Below are positions 36,601-64,000 of a DNA stretch of 64,000 nt, one piece after another (position 1 is the first letter of the stretch; every line of letters starts with the position of its first letter). The notes under the pieces are model-generated. The model searched no databases and was not told where the DNA came from. It saw nothing but the letters and a program-made list of their open reading frames with translations. The position numbers were made by a program, and so were the translations under genes. The stretch covers positions 17,820,001 through 17,884,000 of the forward strand of contig NC_092671.1 in the NCBI RefSeq assembly GCF_964355755.1, written 5' to 3'. The DNA is from Antedon mediterranea. Its lineage: Eukaryota > Echinodermata > Crinoidea > Comatulida > Antedonidae.

Positions 36601-39011
36601 TCAAGTTCTGATGATGACAGTTCGTCATCGGCCTCCTCATCTTCCTCAGGTAAGTCACCTATCATTGTTTGGAGGTGTGGTTCAACAGTGTATAAAATAG
36701 GTTTACTCTTTTTTGGGGGGAAAGGTCAACATGATTTACTGTTGTTATTTATTTACCTACTCATTTACTGTTAAAATTATCTAGATTAAATGGGTCAACT
36801 AAATCTCCTAAAAAGACTCATATTGATTTTATATTAAAAATAATTTTGCTTGGAAAAGATATACTTTTTGATCTAGATAGTATATATTAGCATAATCTAA
36901 TTTTATTTTATGAACCCTAAATTACTATAAATGTATTCTTTTTAACAGAAAGTTCATCAGAATCTGAAGAAGAATCAAGAAAAAGAAAGAAGAAAAAGAC
37001 ACTTCCAAAAGAAGGAAAAAAGGTTTCATCAAAATCCAAAAAAGAGCAAAGAAGTAGTAAAAAGAATAAAAATAAAGAAACTGAAAAAATTAAGAAAGCA
37101 CAATCTAAAACAAAACGAAAAAATAAAACGCCAGTGTCATCATCTTCATCATCTTCTAGTAGTGAATCTGATTCATCATCATCGGAGTCCACACAGGAGG
37201 ACACAAGGACTGAAAGCAGAAAAAGAAAAGAAAGTACTGAAAGAAATTATGGAATTAATGGAAGAGAGAAAGGTTTTAAAAACCATGAACTTAGTAATAA
37301 AAGTGAAAGGAAAGAGATGACAAAAAGAGGTGGAGGAGATAGGTATATTGGAAGGCAAGTAGACAGACCAAGAGAAGAGACAGTTGAAAATGAAAGAAAT
37401 GAGAGAGATGAACGTCGAAGAAGAGAGAGAATTGAACGCAACAGAAATGATAGAGGTGATCAAGAGAGGGAAGTGAGAATTGAGCGTGGCAGGGAAGACA
37501 AATGTGATCGAGGTAGAGATGTAAGAATTGATCATAGAAGAGAAGATAGAGGTGTGCAAGAAAGAGAAGACAGAATTGAACGTGATAAAGGTGAAAGATC
37601 TGATAGAAAGAAAGATGAAAGAGGGAGACGTGGAAAAGGTGAACGAGAGAATGATAGAATTGACCAAGAGAGTAATAGAGAAAGAAGAGTTGAAAGAATT
37701 GAAAAAGGTAAAGAAACAGGCAGAAGAGGAGATTCAGACACTTCTTGGATGGACAAACTAGTCGAAAAAGGAAGAGAAGAAGAGACCAATAGATGGATGG
37801 ATAACATAGTTGAAAAGGGTAAAGAGAATGACAAAAATAGGTGGATGGATGAAATAGTTGAAAAAGGGAGAGATAAAAGAGGTAACCAACAGAGGGATGA
37901 AAGAAATGATAGAAGAATAAGTAGAGGTAAGAATGACAGAAAACGAGAAGAAATGGTTGTTAGTGAAGAGGATGAAAGTAACAGTAGAGGAAAAGATGAG
38001 AGAAACAGCAGAGGAAGAGATGAAAGAAGCAAAAGAGATGAGAGAAACGGCAGAAAAAGAGATGAGAGTAACAGCAGAGGAAGGGACGAGAGAAGCAGTA
38101 GAGGAAGGGACGAGAGAAGCAGCAGAGGCAGTGACGAGAGAGGCAGCAGAGGAAGAGATGAGAGTAACATTAGAGGGAGAGATGAGAGTAACACCAGAGA
38201 AAGAGATACGAGAAACAACAGAGGCAGAGATGAAAGAAGCAAAAAAGGAAGAGATGAGACAAATAGCCGAGAAAGAGTTGAGAGGAACAGCAGAGAAAGA
38301 AATGAAAGATACAATGGAGGGAAAAATGAAAGAAATAGCAGAGATGAGAGCTATAGCAGGACAAGAGACAAGAGAGATGACAGAAATAATATAGGAAGAG
38401 ATTTACCAAACTATGGAGGAAGAGACGAGAGAAACATCAGAGGGAGGGATAAACGAAACTGCAGTGAGATAGACGAAACTATTATCAGAGGTCAAAATGA
38501 AGTTGTTAAAAAAGGGAAAGATGGATGGGTCAATATAGAAAGGGACATTGAAAATGAAATGATTTATAAGACCAGGGATGGCAATAAAGAAGATAAAGAG
38601 AAAATAAACAGAGAGACCAGAAAAAACCACGCAAGGAAGAAACTAAAAGATGAATCAGGCAGTTCAAGTTCGGGCAGTTCAAGTTCGGGCAGTTCAAGTT
38701 CTGGCAGTTCAGATTCAGAGAGTTCAAGTTCAGATAGTTCAGGTTCAGAAAGTTCAGGTTCAGAAAGTTCAGAGTCAGATAGTTCTGGGTCAGACAGTTC
38801 TGAGTCAGACAATTCTGAACCAAATAGTTCCGGATCAGATAGCTCTGAATCCAGTAGTTCTGTGTCAGATCCGAAAACCAGAAAAAGTGCTTACATAGAC
38901 AAGAGAGAACTTAAAAGAACACCAGAAAAAACAGACCACAACACCGATAGACGTAAACAAGATAAATTAGATGAAAGAGAGCGTTTAAAAGCCAGAGGGA
39001 GACGATATTGA
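22375..39011 (+). CDS. CWC22: CWC22, spliceosome-associated MIF4G/MA3 protein
   Basis: CWC22 recruits eIF4A3 to the spliceosome so that exon junction complexes are deposited, and is needed for splicing itself. Eighteen coding exons give 1469 residues (human 908): 22375-22385, 24221-24367, 25066-25167, 25486-25833, 27547-27699, 28430-28558, 30048-30141, 30423-30551, 31116-31251, 31502-31708, 32493-32636, 32805-32947, 33063-33140, 33315-33467, 35531-35658, 36069-36170, 36507-36649 and 36949-39011. Every junction is in phase. Domains: an acidic and Arg-Ser-rich N-terminus (1-230), the hallmark [14 protein letters not shown] before the MIF4G domain (about 250-440), MA3 (about 545-665, with [11 protein letters not shown] and [10 protein letters not shown]), the block [11 protein letters not shown], then a very long Ser- and Arg/Glu/Asp-rich tail. 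The first exon is only 11 coding bases. It was chosen because MAK joins in phase to SPIQKGS; an in-frame ATG at 24195 is an alternative start. Confidence 0.94.
23532..23694 (+). other. possible alternative exon inside CWC22 intron 1
   Basis: A good acceptor (gtttgcag at 23524-23531) is followed by about 160 bp that is open in one frame, ending near a weak GTTATA donor. Entered from CWC22 exon 1 (phase 2), the frame hits TGA at the second full codon, so inclusion would truncate the protein. It could be a noncoding or premature-stop exon, or chance. Confidence 0.3.
24649..24684. repeat. TA dinucleotide microsatellite
   Basis: About 18 uninterrupted TA repeats in CWC22 intron 2. Confidence 0.9.
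24786..24868 (+). repeat. retroelement 3' tail candidate, copy 1
   Basis: cctgttagtggcggtttcat followed by tgaataaaataaaataaaga resembles 27428-27485 (cctgttagtgaccacgatg, then aattaaaataaagaaat). The shared body plus AATAAA-rich tail suggests 3' ends of one retroelement family. The clade is unknown. Confidence 0.4.
25916..26036. mobile_element. MITE, CACTATCAAAC family, copy 1
   Basis: The left end gtctacactatcaaac is inverted at the right end (tttgatagtgtacag). The interior contains gcgcccaaatatggtaatga and atccgtatatgggc, which recur in the copies at 53146-53293 and 56785-56954. It lies in CWC22 intron 4. No ORF. Confidence 0.75.
26119..26146. repeat. perfect hairpin, 13-bp stem
   Basis: ctagatggtacgc is followed by two bases and its exact reverse complement (28 bp in total), in CWC22 intron 4 about 80 bp after a MITE. 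Possibly the end of a further transposon. No other partner was identified. Confidence 0.6.
27428..27485 (+). repeat. retroelement 3' tail candidate, copy 2
   Basis: It shares cctgttagtg, a cactgttgctgtgg segment and the AATAAAGAAA tail with 24786-24868. It ends about 60 bp before CWC22 exon 5. Confidence 0.4.
29157..29975. mobile_element. PIF/Harbinger-like element, 819 bp, with ATT target duplication
   Basis: The left terminus gggcctgtttctgctgc and right terminus gcagcagaaacagggcc are inverted with one mismatch, flanked by ATT on both sides (29154-29156 and 29976-29978). Many copies of the palindromic word ataccgtat / atacggtat lie in the subterminal regions. It carries the remains of a DNA-binding ORF on the minus strand. 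A 3-bp duplication, GGGCC ends and an associated Myb/SANT protein are all features of PIF/Harbinger elements. Confidence 0.8.
29363..29660 (-). pseudogene. decayed Myb/SANT-like DNA-binding ORF of the Harbinger-like element
   Basis: From ATG at 29660 the frame reads [12 protein letters not shown] and stops soon after at TAA. A different frame then continues with [35 protein letters not shown] and INCPHYD up to 29363. The order Trp-Ser-Glu-Asp start, Ile-Tyr-Lys-Asp-Ile helix, then [13 protein letters not shown] matches the trihelix or Myb/SANT-like domain of the accessory protein in PIF/Harbinger elements. The break near 29610-29625 is a frameshift, and the C-terminal part and any DDE nuclease are missing, so this copy is dead. 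Confidence 0.6.
30609..30743. mobile_element. MITE-like element, GGTTCCCACTAG family, copy 3
   Basis: Ends taaagcttggttcccactag and ctagtgcgaaccacgcttaa are inverted, with inner acaaggacgtaacgcaac against gtatgtccttacgttgcg. It is closely related to 2654-2838 but shorter, and lies in CWC22 intron 8, about 60 bp after the donor. Confidence 0.8.
31795..32172 (+). mobile_element. 3' end of a CR1/L2-like non-LTR retrotransposon
   Basis: Conceptual reading, across several frameshifts, gives [28 protein letters not shown] and a final [10 protein letters not shown] then KKALTTHLF, the usual order at the end of a CR1/L2-type reverse transcriptase ORF. It is followed by a short 3' UTR ending tttggaaaagcgctatataa and a run of AATAAT, the typical 3' end of these elements. 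It is truncated at its 5' side and non-functional, in CWC22 intron 10 in the sense orientation. Confidence 0.75.
33735..35187. mobile_element. Helitron/Helentron-like candidate, 1.45 kb
   Basis: Near the left end aggttatatgcat (33735-33747) forms a perfect 13-bp hairpin with 33752-33764. Near the right end the same 13-mer in inverted sense (atgcatataacct, 35144-35156) is followed by a second hairpin, taattcgtca / tgacgaatta (35158-35180), and then aatCTAGT. Subterminal inverted repeats plus a 3' hairpin just before CTAG-T are features of Helitron-related elements, especially Helentron-type non-autonomous ones. No Rep/helicase protein is present. The 5' border was not defined. Confidence 0.4.
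34797..34860 (+). repeat. tRNA-like A and B boxes, possible SINE relic
   Basis: tggctcggtgg (A-box-like) is followed about 40 bp later by gagttcgagtctc (B-box-like), the spacing of a tRNA with a long variable arm. Flanking bases do not form a seven-pair acceptor stem, so this is more likely a tRNA-derived SINE head or a degenerate tRNA than a working gene. Confidence 0.35.
36949..39011 (+). other. CWC22: CWC22 last coding exon: 687-residue low-complexity tail
   Basis: This single exon encodes nearly half of the protein. It opens with a Ser/Glu stretch and a Lys-rich stretch, then a long series of imperfect short repeats of the form [13 protein letters not shown] and RERVERN. It ends with a second Ser-rich block (repeated SSGS, SSES, SDSS) and [20 protein letters not shown]. 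Human CWC22 has a shorter tail of similar composition. Internal similarity at DNA level (repeats of gagagaaacagcagaggaag) points to expansion by local duplication. Confidence 0.9.
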
Positions 39012-39479
39012 ATAACAAGTACAAGTGCATTGGTGCTTTATGATATAAATGTAAGGAATACAAGAGTGAAACTTTCTGTTATTGATGTTTACACCCAAAT
39101 GTAGCTTGTCTATTTTCAGAAACAATTGCGATAGCTCAAGATTAAAAGTCAATGAGAACATGACCAGTAATTATATCAATCTGGTTAGGTGTAAATTGCA
39201 ATTGTACATTATGATTTCATTATAAACTTGATGGTAATAGCTCAACTGTTCTCTTTAGGTAGGAAAATGTCTATACTGCTCATGCTACATTTATCATTGA
39301 GTGGTACCTAACCCTTCATGTTGGCTTGCAAATTAAAATCTGTAAAGGCATGACAAAAAACCAGTACTGTACTTAAAATTGGTCGTATATGTATAAGTGA
39401 TTTACAATTGGAACCTGTTAAGCATGGTAAGATTCATTCTACCCAGACTGAAATATATATTGAATAAAAAAGCTCTCAT

Positions 39480-39966
39480 TTAAAGATGTATTGTCCCTTT
39501 GACTAATTCCCCCCAATTTTTTTTAAAAATATTTCGAAAAAAAGTGGGTCATTTTGAAGTATCATAATAGTTATTAACTTTCACCAAAAATTAGTTGGAA
39601 AAAAAATAATGTAACCGAAATACGAACATTTTTTTGTTCAAAAAATAACTGACTTCCAGTAAAAGTTTTTGATCAAACATAACTCATAATGCAACGCGCT
39701 TGTTTGGCTACTCTGTATACATAATCATAAAACTTCCTCGTGATCTGTGTGAAAACACCTTCTTAACCGTGACGAGTTGTAAACAATCCTAATTAGCATC
39801 ATGCATAATGCATACGCGTGGTTTGAAATCTTTGTTTAAATTTGTTGTTTTTGCCTTGAATTTTCGACTTAAAGTGAATAACTTTAATATTACTTTGATA
39901 TGGCCAATTTAAATTTAGAATATTTTTTTTTCATTTTTTGTGTTTAAAGGGACAATACATCTTTAA
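39480..39966. mobile_element. TTAA-bounded MITE, AGATGTATTGTCC family, copy 2
   Basis: TTAA plus agatgtattgtcccttt at the left is matched by aaagggacaatacatct plus TTAA at the right, a perfect 17-bp inverted repeat with TTAA on both sides. The size is 487 bp. The interior is AT-rich and non-coding. It sits just downstream of the first CWC22 polyadenylation signal. Confidence 0.75.
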
Positions 39967-40149
39967 GGTAGCGAGTGAAAAAAACAAGCGAAGAAAGTAC
40001 AGTTGCTACTGTACGTACATTCCTTGTTTAAAAACTCTCTTTTAAATCTGATAAATTCGGTAAACACATTACTGGATTTTGAGAGTTGTGCCATTAAACT
40101 GGCAAGTGAAATTTAGCAAACAATTTCACATAGTCGTTGAGTTTAATTT

Positions 40150-40620
40150 TTTGTCCCACTGGACATGCCGTTTATTTCACTGATCTTGGTAAACCTGTTC
40201 AAAGTCACTGAGGGTTTGTTTTTGTTAGTGAATATGGTATTACTGGTAACTGTTTATTTTACTGATCTTGGTGAACCTCTTCATAGTGGTTAAGAGTTTT
40301 TTTTTTAGTGCAACTAGACATGATGCCATTAACTATGTTTATTTCACGGATCTTGGTGAACCTCTTCATAGTTGTTAAGGGTGTTTTTTTTTAGTGTAAC
40401 TATACATGCTATTAACTATGTTTATTCACTGATCTTGGTGAACCTCTTCATAGTCGTTAAGGGTGTTTTTTTAGTGCAACTAGACATGATGCCATTAACT
40501 TTGTTTATTCACTGATCTTGGTTAAGGGTCGTCGTTAAGGGTGTTTTTTTTAGTGCAACTAAACATGCCATTAACTTTGTTTATTTCAGTGATTTCTTTA
40601 TAGTTGGCATTTTTTTTTTT
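40150..40620. repeat. imperfect tandem repeat of about 100 bp, 4-5 copies
   Basis: Units contain tttatttcactgatcttggt, gaacctcttcatagt, a T-run, agtgcaactagacatg and ccattaactatg. Copies are diverged and the last ones are shortened. It lies within the distal CWC22 3' UTR region. Confidence 0.75.
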
Positions 40621-40978
40621 ATCCAGTTAAGTTTTGCAAAACTGTTCCCATAGTTTTTTTTTTTAACGTTAGTACTCTACATACCTACAGGTACATTTCT
40701 ATATTATGTTTGCATGAAAGGGAATACTGTAAAGTGGTTTCATACTTGTGCAGTATATCAATTCATAATATATCAATATTTGTTCTACGCTATAAATTAT
40801 GTAAAACAATTGTACTGTAAATATTGTTTTTGAATAAAATGATGTTTCCAATTAAAACTATAATTGTAATATCTTTATTTAAAAACAACTACTGTTACAC
40901 TTATAACAGAATTTTTAAGTTCTAGTTTAAATTTAACACAGTTTAGTCAGTAAAATGACATATCATTTCCATCCCAGC

Positions 40979-41382
40979 TTTAAGCTACATTTACACTAGG
41001 ACGATAACGATCGACGATAAATAGACAAATGTGCATTTTTCATACATAAAACAAAATATAAAAACTTTTCATTCTAGAACTATAGAATAACCATCTATGC
41101 TTCCTTTGATGAAAATGATATTTTCACACGTCCAATCAAATGACGTTATGATTAGTAAGAGCAATAATATCGTGACAATACAACGGTTTTATTGTTTTTA
41201 TTTATCATGACGTCATTTGATTGGAATTTTAAAAACATTATTTTTATCAAAGACAGCATAAATGATTATCCTATAGTTCTAGAACGAAAACCTTTCTAAT
41301 TTATTTTGTTTTATGAAAAAAAAATGCATGTTTATATATTTATCGTCCATCGTTATCGTCCTAGTGTAAATGGGCCCTTAAG
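40979..41382. mobile_element. fully palindromic MITE between CWC22 and COA1
   Basis: The left end (acatttacactaggacgata, acgatcgacgataaata) is inverted at the right end (tatttatcgtccatcgttat, cgtcctagtgtaaatgggccc). The inner halves also mirror each other (attctagaactatagaataa against ttatcctatagttctagaac; ccaatcaaatgacgt against atgacgtcatttgattgg). The whole 400 bp can fold into one long hairpin. TTAAG flanks both ends. Confidence 0.8.
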
Positions 41383-41561
41383 CTACATTCAGAGTTGTTC
41401 CATCCCGCCTTTAAACTACATTTCACATACACTGTTTAATTCAATTTTCCATTACACATTTAACGACTCCATCTTCCCGTTACATGTGAATGTAGGTGGA
41501 ATCTGTTACTCAGTCTAGTAGTCATAACATTGATGACTGTTAACAGTACGTTACTGCATGA

Positions 41562-41567
41562 TTTATT
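41562..41567 (-). promoter_or_regulatory. COA1 polyadenylation signal AATAAA
   Basis: TTTATT on the + strand reads AATAAA on the COA1 transcript, about 47 bases past its stop codon. Confidence 0.55.
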
Positions 41568-41613
41568 TGGCTTGCTTAAGCATGTTTATCAAAAACCAAA
41601 TCTTTTAACGCAT

Positions 41614-42501
41614 TCAGGTAGCATATCCTTCTGCTGTTGATTTAACATTATCTCCCAAATAGATTGTGACTTGTTTGTTTGATCCATATAATTCTAAATC
41701 AACTTTTTCAATAAACCATCTGCAAATAAAACAACATTTTTTCTTTATTATACAATATACTGTTGCCAAAGGAGGCTAGTAGTTGAGGTACGTTATTACA
41801 ACATCTTTTGGACAGCTAAATCATGTTTAACACTTCTAAATGTAAAGAGCAAACATACTCCTCTGATGTATCTTTTCTTGAGGACCAACTGTGTACAGTT
41901 CCCGATCGTTTGCTACCTTTAACCGGAATCTGAAGCTAAAACAACAAAGCATCAATAAGAAAATTGTTTTTAATTTTTACTCTCAGGACAGTGATAACTA
42001 TTTTACTGTGTTTTAATTATACAGTCATATCAATAATTGTTGTAATTAATTAACTACAGTTTAAAAGACTAATGTTTTTATACTGTACCTGGGCATTATA
42101 TCCATTCATTGTATTGGCTTTACTACTTAAACTTACAAACTTGCTTCTAAGTGGTTCCCCTAAAACCTCCATTGCACCAGTATGGTTCCTTACTACAGAC
42201 ATTGTTTGCACATAGAATGGAGAACCTGCTATTTTGTCTAGTTATTGTGAATAAGAAAACAGAATTGTAAACTACGTACATCGTCATGACATATACAATT
42301 TACAATATGTTCAAGTGGTGTACGGTGAGTTACAGCGGTGGGCGAGTTAAGTTTAAAGAAAATTCTATGTTAAATAAAATGTATATCCTATTCATATTAT
42401 ATAGACAATGTACCTTGTATTGACTTATAAAAGTATCCTGAGCTTAAAACCGAACCAACAGCACCATATATTGCAATTTTTCCTAGTGTTTGAATCGACA
42501 T
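41614..42501 (-). CDS. COA1: COA1, cytochrome c oxidase assembly factor 1 (TIM21-like)
   Basis: COA1 (also called MITRAC15) is a small mitochondrial inner-membrane protein that helps assemble respiratory complexes IV and I. Four minus-strand exons give 139 residues (human 146): 42501-42414, 42237-42089, 41935-41859 and 41719-41614, all in phase and ending at TGA. Residues 7-26 form the single membrane segment (KIAIYGAVGSVLSS). The conserved core matches human COA1 in order: EVLGEPL (human EALGPPL), then LQIPVKGSKRSG (human LKIPVSGSKSEG), a VHSWSSR stretch, and EEWFIEKVDLELYGSNKQV (human QRWHLDEVFLELKDGQQI). None of the exons is long enough to stand out alone. Recognition rests on the joined product. 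The gene converges on CWC22 and lies head-to-head with DNAH7. Confidence 0.82.
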
Positions 42502-43670
42502 TCTTTTTTTTTGTTGTTGCTTGTTTTGTTCTTTTCAAGGAAACATACCTAAAATATACCATAAATATAGGATTAAAACGAAAAAATATACCTCCAGTAT
42601 ATAATAATAGTTACGGGCTGCGGAATTTTCTGATTAATAATAGCTGCATAATGAAATTTCCTGATTCGGGCGAACTGACTCTTTTTTGTACCATTAACTA
42701 CCGTGAGTAAACACCTAACCTATACCTCTCCAATAATCATTCGTACGGTACTACTAGGCCTAGTTTAGTACTAGAGAGTCCTTATTATATGAATAATGAT
42801 GGCTACGCTCTCTAGCTTGCCTAGCATTTTGATTGATAATCTGTTACTCATCTTACTTTTTATCCTATTAATAGTGAATCTCCGATTCAGTTTGTAATGT
42901 CACAAATACTACTATTAAAAAACAAAAATAACGAAGTTGTTCGTGCCCCCCGAGAAAGTTTCTCGGTGTTTTGTTTTTATTTTGTAAATGTGTTGGCGCC
43001 GCGGCGCGGTGAGTGTGATTGTCAGTAGTCTTCAACAACGTGTCGTCGAGATGTGGGCAGGAAAAAGTGACGTCTGAGACTACAAGGCTAAGTACCTGAA
43101 AACAATTTAATAAAAAATCAAGTTTTAATCAGGTTTGGTCATATGAAATAAAATTTAAACAAACATAAACAAATATTTTTATATTATATTTTTTAATTGT
43201 TTATAGAATAAGTTATTTTGCCTTAAAATTAGGGTTGAATTATCTAAATATATAAGCTTTTGTCGAGGATGTAGCGTAGCAACATTATAAACGATCGTCG
43301 GTCACACACTTCAGGTAAAAAACAATAAGCCTAGGCCTAGAGTTTTTGTATTATTATTATTATTTTAAAACCGATAACATGTGTAGGTTTCTTAAACAAT
43401 ATATGAATATATACATAATGTTTCAATAACAATATATGAATTATTCTTGGGTTATTTATAATTGCTTTGATACTAGATTTTTTCGAATGTTCAACACAAC
43501 ACAGAAACAAACACCACTGCTGAAGCTCGCTAGGCAAGCGCGCATATAAATAGCAGCAGCCAGATAGCAACCCTGGACCTGTGGCAGGTCTAGGCTGCAA
43601 AAGATTTGGACGACGAATATTTATAAACTAATACTATTGTGTTATTTAAACTGCTGAGTATTATTTCACG
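42502..43670. promoter_or_regulatory. intergenic region between divergent COA1 and DNAH7
   Basis: The COA1 and DNAH7 start codons are 1.17 kb apart and point away from each other. A GC-rich segment near 42940-43080 (gttggcgccgcggcgcgg followed by tgagtgtg) could hold a 5' UTR exon with a GTGAGT donor, on the + strand. A TATAAATA box at 43545-43552 lies about 120 bp before the DNAH7 ATG. The rest is AT-rich, with no recognised coding sequence. Which gene uses which element cannot be decided here. Confidence 0.4.
43545..43552 (+). promoter_or_regulatory. candidate TATA box for DNAH7
   Basis: TATAAATA preceded by GCGCGCA and followed by GCAGCAGCC, about 120 bases before the DNAH7 start codon. 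This spacing is plausible for a short 5' UTR. No convincing RFX X-box was found nearby, although ciliary genes often have one. Confidence 0.35.

Positions 43671-64000
<20,330 letters not shown>

Larger units (their letters stand above)
39012..40860 (+). other. CWC22: CWC22 3' UTR region
   Basis: Two candidate polyadenylation signals follow the stop: AATAAA at 39463-39468 and at 40833-40838. Use of the first would give a UTR of about 0.5 kb. Use of the second would include a TTAA-bounded MITE (39480-39966) and a tandem repeat (about 40150-40620). The first signal lies just before the MITE, so it may be the original end of the gene. No ORF of interest. Confidence 0.5.

Noticed and set aside
37532-38314. 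260-residue minus-strand open frame rich in Leu and Ser
   Set aside because: It is the antisense of the low-complexity CWC22 tail; the Arg/Glu repeats read backwards give Leu/Ser.
37933-38394. 153-residue plus-strand frame of Glu/Lys/Met repeats
   Set aside because: It is a shifted frame of the CWC22 last exon, whose main frame is continuous from 36949 to 39011.
43560-43580. RFX X-box candidate (gatagcaaccc) before DNAH7
   Set aside because: Only one half-site fits; the second half does not match the consensus.

Overview
This window is AT-rich metazoan nuclear DNA. The genes are split into many short exons with GT/AG introns, there are no bacterial-style operons, and intergenic and intronic DNA is crowded with small inverted-repeat transposons, minisatellites and retroelement tails. 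The frequent 'taggccta' words and the deuterostome-like proteins suggest a marine invertebrate deuterostome, most likely an echinoderm. The species call is an inference, not something the sequence proves.

Layout. 1-8192: no recognisable exon; repeats, hairpins and a 58-bp purine-rich minisatellite. 8193-8980 (-): first coding exon of a secreted or membrane protein resembling the extracellular domain of GPR158/GPR179 receptors; the rest of that gene was not found. 8981-12434: intergenic, with several MITE-like elements. 12435-21294 (-): complete CDC6, 10 coding exons, 677 residues, plus two 5' noncoding exons up to about 22238. 22375-39011 (+): complete CWC22, 18 coding exons, 1469 residues, starting about 140 bp from the first CDC6 exon, so the two genes share a divergent promoter. 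41614-42501 (-): complete COA1, 4 exons, 139 residues, converging on the CWC22 3' end. 43671-64000 (+): DNAH7, 43 exons and about 2652 residues, running off the right edge after the AAA4 module.

Functions. CDC6 is the licensing ATPase that loads the MCM helicase. CWC22 is a spliceosome and exon-junction-complex factor. COA1 is a mitochondrial cytochrome oxidase assembly factor. DNAH7 is a single-headed inner-arm axonemal dynein. They do not form a pathway. Their common feature is linkage: as I recall, the human counterparts lie on the HOX-bearing chromosomes 2q, 7p and 17q. All exon boundaries were set by hand from splice sites, phase continuity and remembered family sequence. Each reconstructed CDS stays in frame throughout, and CDC6, CWC22 and COA1 end in a stop codon.

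Mobile DNA. At least six short inverted-repeat families recur. Two elements share GGGCCTGTT-like ends and 3-bp target duplications (PIF/Harbinger-like), and one of them carries a decayed SANT/Myb-type ORF. Nested insertions are visible in a CDC6 intron and in a CWC22 intron. Fragments of CR1/L2-like and RTE-like retrotransposons are also present. I saw no novel multi-gene system.
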